In this document: positions 47,633 through 59,604 of the stretch, one piece after another
Layout: every line of letters begins with the position of its first letter
Numbering within the stretch: the stretch's first letter is position 1
Origin: Cylicocyclus nassatus
Lineage: Eukaryota > Nematoda > Chromadorea > Rhabditida > Strongylidae
Assembly: GCA_958299035.1 (NCBI GenBank)
Contig: CATQJL010000223.1
Coordinates: 70,105,006-70,169,005 of the forward strand
Direction of reading: 5' to 3'
DNA length: 64,000 nt
Notes under the pieces: model-generated
Databases searched by the model: none
What the model was told of the DNA's origin: nothing
The model's input: only the letters and a program-made list of their open reading frames with translations
Program-made: the position numbers and the translations under genes

Positions 47633-48881
47633 GATTGGTAAATTTCATTGGCTTCTATTGATGCTAAAAATAAACAGAAAAATGAGGTTTTCCTAAACTT
47701 ACACCAGCAACAAGAATGTGGCAAGTAATACGGTGATTTCAAGGTGATTAATACTGTACATGAATTGTTTTATGACCCCTACAACAAAGAAAGCTAGGCT
47801 TCCTCACTTTTGAGCTGCACATGATTTGGCCGTGTTTGTTGTTTGTTCCGTGGCAGTTTACAGTGTTCTAAAATGGGCTTTATATCTTCAGTCAAACATT
47901 CCAAACATTGACATTAATCCGGTAGACTGCTGATAGTTGCCGCTGGTTTGAATCAACGAGATGAATCTTCTAATGTTTTTGGCACAGTTATAAATCGTTT
48001 ATTGTGCAACCGTGTCAATAAAAATTACATAATGGTATTCTTACCGAATGAGCGAACAACGATAGAGGCTGGAATTGTTTGCGTACCACATTCTACTACA
48101 TATCCTAATCTTTCAACATGAAATCGAAGTGGCCAATCCAAACAAGCTGCATTCCATTAGACGCAGCATAAAACGCTGACTTTGAACCTGTTTTCATACC
48201 TGCTGTACACTTTTGTGGTCCAAGTTATAAGTCATTAGAGGCCATTATTTTGCTGAGAAATGCGTATAAGGTAGATCAGTACAGAGCCAGGTTCGGTTTG
48301 AGGCGCTGAACCAAAACATGCAGCATTACTTCATATGGCCCATACATAAGGTGAGCTAGAACGGCAATGACATGCTCGATTTCGCAATTTTTGTGCATGA
48401 TTTTTTTCGCAGTAAAAGTGCTCATAAGTTCGCTTGCAAAGGAGCTTAGCAGATAAGGAAGATAGATTTGAAGCATTTGCTGCATTTAACAGTATTCAGA
48501 TTGTTTGGAATGGCCACTTTGACTTCTAACCATTTCCTTCTTCTACATTGAAATCAAGCCCTGCCATTAATTTATGTCTTATAAAAGCGGCTTGTTTCCA
48601 AAAATAAAAATAGCGAATAAACACCATTATTCTCACCACTCAGATAAAGCATTTTACTTTATGTCAAGTTTTTAGCCTGTTCAAATTACAACTCAATTTA
48701 TACGTTTTTTCCCAGTATGATTATGCACTCTATCGCTCTTCAGCTCAATGAGGGGTTTTCGGTGAAGGAATCGTTGTCGCTGGTCAAATGAATACTCAAA
48801 GTGTGCTGTAGCGTACATAGTTGCATGTGATGCTAATAAAGCCCTATTTTTTGAACATGAACCAAGTAGCTAACAAGTAAC

Positions 48882-48887
48882 TTTATT
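48882..48887 (-). terminator. PolyA signal AATAAA, copy 4
   Basis: GAGAATAAAGTTAC lies about 50 bases after the stop codon. Confidence 0.7.
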
Positions 48888-48937
48888 CTCAAGTAAGAGA
48901 AAGTCCTGCGTCTTTAGAAAGCCATTATTCACTGTAT

Positions 48938-49233
48938 TTAGTCCAGAATGCAGCTGGAGTTATTTTGAAGGTTTTTAAGGGTGTTTCGATGGCAGTAGTT
49001 ACACCACTCTATGCAATCCAACTTTCTGACGCGTATGCGCTTGTTAAATAATCTAGTATCCTCGCAATCATGCATGCACTGTAAGGCAAACTTATAGCAG
49101 ATTATATAATGTTCAGAATTAAAATTGCACTGACCTTTTGAAGATTAAAACACTTGCCGGGATAACAGATTTTAAGAACATGCCCATGCACAAATGCAAG
49201 GAATAGAAATAGTAGCAGTTTTTGGAAGAGCAT
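48938..49233 (-). CDS. Secreted cysteine-rich peptide, copy 4
   Basis: Exon 1 is 49233-49135, the intron 49134-49079 (56 bases, GTCAGTG...CTTACAG, with an in-frame stop), and exon 2 49078-48938. The signal peptide differs from copy 2 at one position (MLFQKLLLFLFLAFVHG). The variable part is the shortest of the four and has a CYPGKC cluster. Exon 2 reads CMHDC, 16 residues, CIEWC, NY, C, 13 residues, C, and includes a very basic NKRIRVRK stretch. The WC-x2-C and LKNL text is shared with copy 3. The spliced product is about 79 residues. Confidence 0.85.
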
Positions 49234-49516
49234 TGTCGCCACAGCCACTTCTATAATACATTCTTAGGTGAAATACGTTATTTTGAAATAATCATATGGG
49301 TAGCAGTAATGAATGTATGATAACGTGTAGCAACGATTGCTTGACGTTAGAACTTCGATAGTGGTAATTTTGGTATACGGCTGTCAACACCAGCTTCAAA
49401 TAAATCTTATAAACCTCACTGCGGAAAACGTCTGAACTGAAATAACATCTATTTTAGCGGGCAAAAAATGTATTTGCTCTGTTCAAATGATGTAATTTTC
49501 ATCCTATGAAGGAAAC

Positions 49517-50207
49517 GGTACTTTTCCGTTATCCGGACCCATTTTTCCAAAAAAAGATATTGCTTCTATCCTTACACCATATTTGGTCCCAGCTTCACGA
49601 GAACGAGTGTTAACCTGTTGCCACGTGTCAACAAAACTTGACACGTCACTAACGTGTCTAACAGGTTTTGCCAAGAGTTTGTCTACCTAGCGACGTAAGT
49701 TCAAACCTCTTTTAGTCAATCTTGATCTCATTTCGATCAAACACTTTCAAAGTGAAAATTTTTATGGCAATAACGGCATACCATTGTAGATGAATAGGAC
49801 TCGATCAGGATAGAGAAGTGCGCTAAAATTCCATCATTTAAGTGGCGAGAGAAGCAGCGTACTTTAAACTATCATTTATAGTCTTTTCAACTAAAATCTG
49901 GCGAAAATTTTTTGAAAAGAAACACATTTTTGAATCACTGCTGAAGGCAAGCACGACGTTTTAAACTAAGTTTTTGATTGTTTTGCGCTCGTGTAAAACA
50001 GTACAGCTTTAAAATACAAATTCTCTTTTATCTCACTAGAAAGGATTTCGAAAAAAACATGTCAAGATAAGCCAAAACGTGTCAATTTTTTCTTGACATG
50101 TGGCAAGGAGGCAGTCCTCGAGAATCTATGGAAAATTATTCTTAGGCTAAAAAACGTATAATATGAGAGCCCTTTGAAAAGGTGGGTCCGGATAACGGAA
50201 AAGTACC
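49517..50207. mobile_element. GGTACTTTTCCG MITE, 691 bases, copy in unit 4
   Basis: Perfect inverted ends GGTACTTTTCCGTTATCCGG with an exact 8-base duplication AAGGAAAC (49509-49516, 50208-50215). Fold-back interior. The 8-base duplication suggests hAT, Merlin or P-like transposases, but the terminus does not settle which. Confidence 0.93.
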
Positions 50208-52288
50208 AAGGAAACTTTTGTTAAGTTCATGACTATGGAAAAATCACCTTGACTCAAGTCTCTACTAAAAACATCATCGCAGACTTGCAAAAGATAACCT
50301 TTTTCATCAAAAGAGCGACTCTTGAGTGCAAAGCAGGCAAAGATGGTCGACTAAGTCCACTTGTTAACTGAATATTATGCGGAAGAGCTTTTCCGAAAGT
50401 CTTACCATAGTATTCCCATGAATCCACTACAGTTCACATCAGAGGTAAGGCTAGGGCTTCAAAGATTCATCTAGTTCACAAGGAGAATGTTTTTAAGTAA
50501 TTCTTTTCAAATGGGCCATACCCCACTTTGACGGACATAGAAGGCTAAATTCAAGCCTATTTTCATTATATACCAACGGCTTCTCGACATTGAGTTAAAG
50601 GTTTTTTGAAGCGAGAAATGAAGCTATGTAAGAGTTCGACAGCCCCTTCGCGCTTAAATGCAATACCGCTCACAATTTATCAAGACGTCACCAAACTCCA
50701 TTAGAATTAACTGAGATTAGCGAGCATATCTTGGTTTTGATGGTAATTGAACGAATCCGATAACATCGCTCTACTTGGCGGACCGAAGCGCATCTTTATA
50801 TATAAAGAAGAAGGCATTGCAGACTGAGTAAACCGTACCGTAAGCAAAAATATGAATAGATTCGTGATTTCTGACCGCCTACCCTATTCAATCGGGCACT
50901 TTTATTTATAAAAAAATCGGCCCTTTGAGCTGAGTCGAACGGTGCATTGGACTTGAAATTCGCCCATTTTAAATTAAGCATAGCAGCTCGACGCGAATTT
51001 TAGTGATAGTGGAGTTAGGTAACTTTTTGACGTTTTATGAGCGGTATGTGGAGCAGTGTTGAGAATGGGCATGTTGGGCGAAAAGTATCTAATGCTTGGA
51101 GTATGTGGTATTCAAAGCTAAGCCACTTGAGTTGTGGACAATTTTGTTACAGTTGCGCGTTATTCTCTGTTCCAAAAACTCTCACAAGGCGACGTTCTCT
51201 AGTTTCCAATGCCCTTCAAATTGGTACTGTTTTTGAGTACAAAGGCCATTTCGTCTGAAATCGCTTCGCTCATAAGTCATTTTGTGAGTTGTGAAACTTT
51301 TCTTGTGTAGATTTTGGCCGAAGCACCCATCCATAAAATAATCATAGAGACAGATGGAAACTTATGGTGATTGTTGCAAGGTTTTCTGCATTATAGAGGC
51401 TACTGGATCACCAACGTTTCGGCAAATTCCTCTCCTGCAGTACTAACGGATTTGCTAAATCATTGATAATGCCGTGGTCAATACGAAACTAGGTACAGTA
51501 AACTCAATCTCCTTCTCTCAGTCTCTTTCAAAACTTGTTGTTCGAATGGAAAAGATATGGTTTAGATTGAGAAGAGACTGTGCAATCTCTAAGTCATAAA
51601 AAGGATGTTTTGATAACTTACCAGAGTGAATGTGATGTCGCGTGCTTTTAATTGCTTTTAAACGTACAAAGTTTGCCTAATAAATATTTGCTTATACTTT
51701 AATGCACATGCCTTTGGCAAGCCATATGTAATCAGGATGTTTCATCATCCCTGTCATAATTGATACAGAGTCTTCAACAAATATGTGCAGACCCGAAAAT
51801 AGAACCATTACCTCAAAGATTGATTACTTTTCCTATTCATCAACTCAGCTCTTATGCACTTATGGCTTGCTTCAACACTGCAAATGTTTTCAGGTGCTCG
51901 TTTAACATTAGAATATAGGATGAACTTTGGTGCAAGTGAATTGTTACAACAAATTATGTGGCTCTCCGAAATTTTTTTCTCACAAACACAGCTAAAAAAC
52001 CAAATAATAATCTGGTGAGCAAAATCAATACTTATCATTGTAACTTATCACTACCAGTTTCAGGGAATTAAAGCCAGTAATGTGGTATTCTACTCCATAA
52101 TTCTTCCCTATAAAAGTTAGCTGTGCATGAAAGTTATTGCCTAAAATTTTTTGTTCTGTGAAGACGTAACTATGCATGTACCTCCAACAACCGAAATTCA
52201 ATCTGCAAACGCCCTTCTGAAGCGATGGCGACCAAACTTGCCTCTAAAAAGATAGTTTGCCGAATTCGCAAATTGTCTTTTTAGCTTA

Positions 52289-53465
52289 TCTTATATATAA
52301 AGCTGAATGTCTGTTTGTCTGTATGTCTGTCTGTATGTATGTGTGTACGTATGTTCCGAATAGAAAATTCCATTTCTGAACCGATCCGGACCAAACTTGG
52401 CACACATACACTACGGGCCCCGGCGGGTGTCATAGGCTACTTTTCGTCATCGATCGATATCGATTTTATCGATTTTTATCGATTTTTTTGCTGAGTTCAC
52501 CTACGGGGCTGGGAGTTGGCACAGGGGGGTAATCGAGCATGGGGATTCCGAATACAATATTGGTTTTCAGAATTATCGATTACTTTTATCGATTTTATCG
52601 ATTTTTTTGCAAAGTTTGAGCTACGGGGCTGGGAGTTGGCACAGGGGGGTAATCGAGCATGGGGATTCCGAATACAATATTGGTTTTCAGGATTATCGAT
52701 TACTTTTATCGATTTTATCGATTTTTTTGCAAAGTTTGAGCTACGGGGCTGGGAGTTCGCATAGGGGGGTAATCGAGCATGGGGATTCCGAATACAATAT
52801 TGGTTTTCGAGATTATCGATTACTTTTATCGATTTTATCGATTTTTTTGCAAAGTTTGAGCTAGGGGGCTGGGAGTTGGCACAGGGGGGTAATCGAGCAT
52901 GCTGATCATCCCCAAGGGGGGTGATCAGCATGCTATTACACCCCTGTGCCAAATTCCAGCCCCTAGCTCGAATTTTCAAAAAATCGATAAAATCGATAAA
53001 AGTAATGGATGATCTTGAAAACTAATATTGTATTCGTAATCTGCATGCTCGATTACCCCCCTGTGCAAACTCCCAGCCCCGCAGGTCAAACTTTACAAAA
53101 AAATCGATAAAACCGATAAAAGTAATGGACGATCCTGAAAACTAATATTGTGTTCGTAATCAGCATGCTCGATTACCCCCTGTGCAAAATCCCAGCCTCG
53201 CATGTCAAAATTTACAAAAAATCGATAAGATCAATAAAAGTAATCGATAATTCTGGAAACTAATATTGTATTCGGAATCCCCATGCTCACTTCCCCCCCT
53301 GTGCCAACTCCTAGCCCTGTAGGTGAATTCTGCAAAAAAATCGATAAAAATCGGTAAAATCGACATCGATCGATAACGAAAAGTGGACTGTGACACCCGC
53401 CGGGGCCCGAAGTGTATGTGTGCCAAGTTTGGTCCGGATACGGCGGAGCCGGGTAAGCCAGCTAG
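52289..53465. mobile_element. Helitron-like non-autonomous element
   Basis: Starts TCTTATATATAAAGC and ends with a GC-rich hairpin (CGGCGGAGCCG) and CCAGCTAG, then T. TC...CTAG ends without target duplication are a Helitron hallmark. Units 2, 3 and 5 show the empty site (near 34915, 44525 and 63475). No Rep/helicase ORF. The first 100 bases contain a GTCTGT/GTATGT microsatellite. Confidence 0.75.
52497..53335. repeat. 120-base tandem repeats in two opposed blocks
   Basis: The unit CTACGGGGCTGGGAGTTGG... recurs at 52501, 52621, 52741 and 52861, exactly 120 bases apart. From about 52915 the same unit recurs inverted, about 118 bases apart, so the two blocks form a very large palindrome. ATCGAT and TATCGAT-rich text dominates. 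Because 120 is divisible by three, repeated ORFs appear on both strands. Confidence 0.95.
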
Positions 53466-54566
53466 TTATTTTATATGACAAAGATGTGGTAGAGAAAATG
53501 CAAGTAATAAATATCAACTCTATTCCCGCGAAGAGTCGTTTGACTCGCTTTGGCCTAGATCATTATTTAAGAAAAAGCATAGAAAGTTAAACGGCATTTT
53601 TGAAAGCCCGGTGGAAGAAACCGTGGCTAGTTCTCACAGGGGAACGGTTTTGGTTGCAGTGGCCTTCCTGGCTAAGATGCATATGGCTTTGAGTGCACTA
53701 AAGGCTGATTTAAAATCTGTCTTCCTAATCTGCGGAGCTCCTCTAGGTGAGGAGTTATGAGCGATTAATCAGGGGTAAAACTTGGTGGCAACCTCTTCAA
53801 CACACAAATGGAATAATGACGAGTACGGCGGGTAGCAGGCTGGAAATTTTTTCGCGAAAAGGTTTAACAGTCTGTGCTCCATTTGCTTGCAGAAAATTCC
53901 ATGAGTAATTTTACTCTAAATTCGCGTTACAAATTTCGCTATAAAAGCTCTCCTAACTATTTGTGCAGAGGTGCGCATGCGCCGCAAATAGGAAAAACAG
54001 ATTTGGAATTAGCGTTTGATGTTTTTGAAAAAGGTATGCTTTCTAGAAAGACCATTTCAACCAAGGATCTTTTCCTAGTCAGATCTTTCGCGACAAGAAG
54101 TTAGAAAGCGAGATTGCAAAGTTACGAACAATTGCACTTACTAACAAGAAAAACAATAGATACTCGTTAGTGCAACCACCAATGAAATTATTGGCCTAAT
54201 CTTTCTGCTTTACATTATTGTTTATGGCATATGCTGTGATGGACATCCCAGCGTGCCTTCTTTGCTTTTGTGAACTATTATCGTAGTATTTTCAGATGTA
54301 ATACGACCATTCTGTATACCGACATAGTTTCAATTCTGTTGAACGTAAATAAAGAGCATGAAAAAGAGACATTTTTCCGAACGATATATCAGGTTGTTTA
54401 AAAGTAACTCCATTTAAATGAATTGAGCTGTTTCTGTTTTCCTTGCAGACCTAGAGTGACCTAGAGTACCATTCGACAAGGCGGAGCAAGCTCCACAGAA
54501 AGACCACCAAAGATCTTTCATCTATTCCATGACTAGGAGATGCGAAACCGCATTGCAGACATTGTC

Positions 54567-54986
54567 TTAAAGGCAGTGTCTCACCAAAATTTAGTTGCCG
54601 AAATTTTTGCATTTTGCAAGCCTGTCGGACCCTGTCTAGCACTGTATGAGCTTAAAATCGCACGAAGTTCCCAAAAACCCCGTTTTCTGGAGGCCCCGCG
54701 GAAGCAACGTGGACGAGTTGTACCTTCCATGTTCAGCCTCAGCCACAGTGGCAGCAACAGAGGGGAGGGGGATGCCAAGTGGAGGGACATGTTCGAACGC
54801 GTAAGGAGGGGGAGGAGTCGTCTGCGCGTACCAACTGGCTCTCCGCGTACCACTTTAAGCGAATTTTTCTCAGCGTAGAGGGGGTCAAATTGAGTGGGAC
54901 TTGTTGCAGTGGCCTATCTAGAGGTCCCTATAATAGAATATGTAAAGATCCCCGCGACCTCAACTTTGGTGAGACACTGCCTTTAA
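54567..54986. mobile_element. TTAAAGGCAGTG-ended MITE, 420 bases
   Basis: TTAAAGGCAGTGTCTCACC is exactly inverted at 54968-54986. The interior is GC-richer than its host and not coding. Decayed relative at 11888-12247. Confidence 0.82.
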
Positions 54987-55441
54987 CAAGTTTGAGTTTG
55001 TTCTTCCCTGTTTGCAAAAAGTGAACAAACTTGGACGAGATAAATAACAAGTATGAACCTGCCTGCTACACGATTAGGCTTGTTTAGACAATGTGTGCAA
55101 AGCGGTCTCGCGTCTTTTGGTCATAGAATGAATGATACCTAAGTCATACAGGCAAAATTTGAAAAAGCAAAGCAAAATCGAGCTATCCTGAAAATCGCAT
55201 CTCCTTCCAGAAAATTCCTACGGACTTCCAACTTGTTCTCTATATAGCAGACACATAGTAGTACCCAAAAAATTATTTGGTGGATTTTTTTCCAGGTGTC
55301 AAGATTGAAAAAAAGGATGGTACAGGTATGCCAGAATGCCACTTTTTTCGGGTTTTTCATGTAAAACTCGGTATTTCTCGTTCATAAGAGCACATACAAG
55401 GATAAAGTTTTGAGATTGTACTTAGAAATTCTTGTATTATA

Positions 55442-56453
55442 TTAGGTCGTTCAAAGGTTTTTCCATTTTTTAACCTATCCTAAAAACAGTGGAATGAAGG
55501 TAGGGAAATGCTTCAGGCACTATCCGACGCAGATTTTCCTCCTCTTTTCAACAGTCGTATTCTTGTGCCGTCTGTTCTTGTGGTCAGTGAGATAATGGCC
55601 AAAATTTTGAAAACATAGTTTTTACCAGGTCCAACTTTGGCAATTTTTCACAGTCTTCTTTTTTGACTTTAGGCGAAGCTTTTACAGTCAGATAGAGTAA
55701 ACAAATTGCAATTTAATGCAATTTTTCGGCGTCTGTAGCTAGCCTTGAAAATTTTTTACAATTATTTATCTGATGCTATCAAATTCCAATTTTGGTGATG
55801 CCAAAAGCAATAGAACATAAAACGGCGCACAACTAAGGTGTCATTCGATGCAGTTTTTCCTCCTTTTTCTATTGAGCATTTCTTCCCAATTTGAGGGGTT
55901 TGTGGCGATAAAATTTCCATAATTCTTGATTTTCAATCAGCCTAAAGGTGTACACGTAAAATGCGAAATCTTACATTTCAAAGCGGTAAACACTCATTTA
56001 CTTTATACATATAGTGGACAATTATAAGCGACTTTTAGTAGTGTCGAATTCCGAAGATTCGCTAATGTTCGGAGCATTTGTGTGTTTTGTGACTTTAAAA
56101 GTGAAGAATTCTGGAAAAGTTATCTCAAAAAACACTGAAAAGCCAGCTGAAATTGCCAAAAATTCCTTCAAAATTGCATTTTGTTTACTCCCTCTGACTG
56201 CTATTGAAGCTTTTCCAAAAGTCAAAAAAAGAAGATTGTGAAAAATTGCCAAAGTTGGACATGGTAAAAACTATGGGTTCGAAATTTCGGCCATTATCTC
56301 ACTGACCACAAGAACAGGCGGCACAAGAATACCACTTTGAAAAGAGGAAGAAAAGCTGCCTTGGATAGTCTCTAAAGCGTTTCCCTACCCTCATTGCACG
56401 TGTTTTTATGATAGGTTGAAAAAAAAACGGAAAGAACTTTTGGAACGATCTAA
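55442..56453. mobile_element. Mariner-like fold-back MITE, 1012 bases
   Basis: Ends TTAGGTCGTTCAAAGG and inverse CTTTTGGAACGATCTAA, TA on both sides. Long arms (GGTCAGTGAGATAATGGCC and its inverse). Same family and length as 7592-8604. Confidence 0.9.
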
Positions 56454-56609
56454 TACAATGACATAATCGGGAGGGGTTGGGGGCGGAGTTTGCCAACTTT
56501 GGACTGTCTTTTTTCTTGCTTCCTATGCGAGTAAAAAATCCAGTAAAGGTATAGAGTACTAATATGTCCCTACTGTATAACCACCAAGTTGGAGGTCGGT
56601 AGGGTAAAA

Positions 56610-57293
56610 TTAGGTTGCCTTGAAAGTTCTGCCGTTATAAATTTAAAAATACGTAAATTTTACATCTTGATGACTTGCATCTTTTTAATTTATTAGGAGA
56701 ATGTCCTTCTTTTTGTAAAGGTTTCTTGCTGAGCTTCTATCACACATTCATTGCAGAGATAAAAATGGAAAAAAAGACGATTTAAGATTTGATCAATTTC
56801 TGTTAGGTCACCAAAAATCTGGAACGTTGTGAAGACCTGATACCATCACTACATAATCTTTATGAAATTTTTACAAAGGCGAAAAAACTGTGCTGTTTGG
56901 ACGTTCCTGTGAAAAGTTATGATTTTCGAGTTTACAATGGAAAATACTAAAATTGATTAAATTATCTTTTCTCGAAAGTCATCTTTTCACAGAAACGTCC
57001 AGGCAGCACAATTTTTTCTCCGTTGCGAAAAACCGGTCAAAGTCTTATGTTATAACAATTTCATATTTTTTCGCAATGTTCCAGATTTTTGGTGACTTAA
57101 CTTAAAGATTAGAGCCTAGATCGTCTTTTTTCCATTTTTATCGCTGCAATGAATGTATAGTAGAAACTCATCAAAAAACCATTACAAAGGGGAAGACTTT
57201 TCCTTTCTAAAAATCAAAAAAATGTAAATCCGTCAAGATAGCGAAAAGTTACGATTTTCGAATTGAAACGACAGAACTTTCGGGACAACCCAA
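56610..57293. mobile_element. TTAGG-ended fold-back MITE at the unit 4/5 junction
   Basis: TTAGGTTGCCTTGAAAGTTC with inverse GAACTTTCGGGACAACCCAA. Arms mirrored as in 37839-38531. Confidence 0.85.
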
Positions 57294-57993
57294 TGTACTA
57301 ATTATTTCGAGTTTAAGTGGTAAGTTTTATTGGCCATTGCTGTTAGAAATAAACAGAGAAATGAGGTCCTCCTAGACCTACACCAGCAACAAGAAAATGG
57401 CGATCATTACGGTGGTGATAATTAACACTGTACAATAGTTGTTTTATGACCCATACAACGGAGAAAGCTATTCTTCCTTCACCTTTCGAGCTGCGAATTT
57501 TCTGGGACGCGTAGTTTACAGTGTTTTAAAATGGCCCTTATATCTTGAATCGAACAGTCCAACATTAGCATTGATCGGACAGACTCTGCTCGATAATTGC
57601 CGCTGGTTTGAATCAACGAGATGAATCTTCCAATGTTTCTGGCACAGTTGTAAATCGTTTGTTGGGCAACCGTGACATAATGGTATTCTTATCGAATAAG
57701 AAAACAACGATAGAGGCTGGAAAAATCGTTTGCGTACCACATTCTACTACATGTCCTAATCTTTCAACGTAAAATCAAAGTAGCTAATCCAAGCAAGCTG
57801 CATTCCATTAGACGCAGCATAAAACGCTGACTTTGAACCTGTTTTTCATACCTGCTGTACACTTTTGTGTTCGTAAGCCATTGAAGGCTATTATCTTGCT
57901 AAGAACCTGTGAATGGCAAATCAGGCCGTTCAAAACCATGTTTATTTTGAGGATTGACCAAAACAGGCAACATTACTTCATGTGGACCATATA

Positions 57994-58673
57994 CAGGGTG
58001 TCCCAAAAAAATGTTTCGAACGTTTGATCGTTAATATCTCTCTTCCCAAGAAGTCTTTTGCATTGCTTTAGGTACCGTTTTGTAGAGCTGGCTTCAACTT
58101 AGATTTCCATTATAGAACGAATCACCCATCTCTCTTCATTACTGTAGGATTACGGTAGAAACTTGAAACATATGGTGTCAATGTGGAAAAAGCTGCCGTT
58201 TCAAAATTTTTCAAAAAATTGTAAAAACTTGTGTAATAGGGTTTTTATAGACGCTGAGTTCAATACTCAACTATTCACGAGATTGCGAAGCTTTCTAAAC
58301 GGTGCAACCGCACTTTTTAGGAACATTGAAAAAAAGGTCGCTACCTCTCACCTGGCATAACTCTTCAATGAAGCATCATAATAAAATGGGAACTTTACAG
58401 TTATAATCAGCAATTCTAATTAGCCTGGTGTAAAAGTTTTCAGGCTGTTTTGTTTCCTTTCTGAGGCAAAATATGGCCTTTCATGGTTCAAAACCCTCTT
58501 TGAAGTTTCTACCGTAACCCTACAGTAATGAAGAGAGATGGGTGATTCGTTCTATAATGGAAATCTAAGTTGAAGCCAGCTCTACAGATTGGTACCTGAG
58601 ACAAAGGAAAAGACTTCTTTAGAAGAGAGATATTAACGATCAAACGTTCGAAACATTTTTTTGGGACACCCTT
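57994..58673. mobile_element. Mariner-like fold-back MITE, 680 bases
   Basis: Ends CAGGGTGTCCCAAAAAAATG and inverse CATTTTTTTGGGACACCCTT, TA on both sides. Mirrored arms include GCTGGCTTCAACTTAGATTT. Intact relative of the split element at 36030-37831. Confidence 0.9.
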
Positions 58674-59223
58674 TATAAGGTGAGCTGGAAGGCAATGACA
58701 TGGTCTTGCAATTTTTATGCATGGTTTTTTCGCCATAATGTCACAATTTCGCTTAGAAGGCATTTAGCAGATAAGGAAGACAGATTTGAAGCCTATGCTG
58801 CATTTAACAGTATCCAGCTTCCTTTTTCTACATTAATGTTATTAACGTCAAACTCTGCCATCAAATTACGCAAAAGCAGCCTGTTTTCAAGAATGAAGTG
58901 CATAAAACCATTATTCGCACCACTCATCACAAAGTATTTCACTTCAAGTCAAGTGTTTAATTCGTTTAAACCACTACTTAATCTACACGAATTCAGCGGT
59001 ATGATTATGCACTTTATCGCTGTTCAGCTCAATAAGGGTGATTTTTGGAAAAGGAATCACATACGGCGTTCCTTTAATTTTTGATTAGACGCTATTGAGT
59101 AGAATACTTTTCAAATTGTCGCTGAATAAATGAACATCAAGTTTGCTGCAGCGTACGCAGTTGCATGTGATACAATCTGATAAAGCTCTATTTTTTACAT
59201 AGACCAGTCCCATAACAAGCAAC

Positions 59224-59229
59224 TTTATT
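59224..59229 (-). terminator. PolyA signal AATAAA, copy 5
   Basis: GGGAATAAAGTTGC lies about 60 bases after the stop codon. Confidence 0.7.
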
Positions 59230-59287
59230 CCCATGTAAGATTTAGATGAAAAACATGAGTTGCAAAGGTTTTGCGTTTTTGAAGGCA

Positions 59288-59604
59288 TCATGGAGCTCCA
59301 GAGCAGCTGAGGAATTGAAGGCTTTTGAGGTTGTAACCTTTGCAAAGGTTGCACCACTCGTCGCAGTTTCGCAATAACACGGTTAGGTTATAAATACCAG
59401 TGTCTCCTCTAAGTTTCTGGCAGTCACTGATGCACTGTAAGGAAAACTTGTGGCAGATTATATAATTTTCAAAATTAGAATTACTCTTACCTGACTATGT
59501 CTGAAACAGACATTGGAAGGACATAGCTTCATCAAAACATCTTCCTCAGATTGTCCATGCACAAATGCAAGAAGAAGGAATAGTAGCAGTTTTTGGAAGA
59601 GCAT
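59288..59604 (-). CDS. Secreted cysteine-rich peptide, copy 5
   Basis: Exon 1 is 59604-59491, the intron 59490-59435 (56 bases, GTAAGAG...CTTACAG, in-frame stop), and exon 2 59434-59288. The signal peptide is identical to that of copy 2. The variable part has a CPSNVC cluster. Exon 2 reads CISDC, 18 residues, CDEWC, NL, C, 12 residues, C, and ends SGAP. A sequon NLT lies in the loop between the C-x3-C pairs. This copy alone has the consensus donor GTAAGA; copies 1 to 4 have GTCA. The spliced product is about 86 residues. Confidence 0.86.

Larger units (their letters stand above)
47640..54388. repeat. Tandem unit 4
   Basis: Contains gene copy 4, a 691-base MITE in its upstream region, conserved text to 52288, a Helitron-like insertion, then the distal block from 53466. 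50216-52288 holds no gene I can support. Confidence 0.85.
54389..56609. mobile_element. Mariner-like MITE at unit 4/5 junction, with nested insertions
   Basis: The left end TCAGGTTGTTTAAAAGTAAC follows CGAACGATATA as in unit 3. The body matches 45763-46981 but is split by MITEs at 54567-54986 and 55442-56453, and the right end is cut at 56609 by the next element. Confidence 0.78.

Noticed and set aside
52497..52979. 160-codon ORF on the minus strand with 40-residue repeats
   Set aside because: It is produced by the 120-base DNA tandem repeat; equivalent repeated ORFs are open on the plus strand too.
52501..53335. Regular repeats that could suggest a CRISPR array
   Set aside because: Units are 120 bases with no spacers and lie in a eukaryotic transposon.
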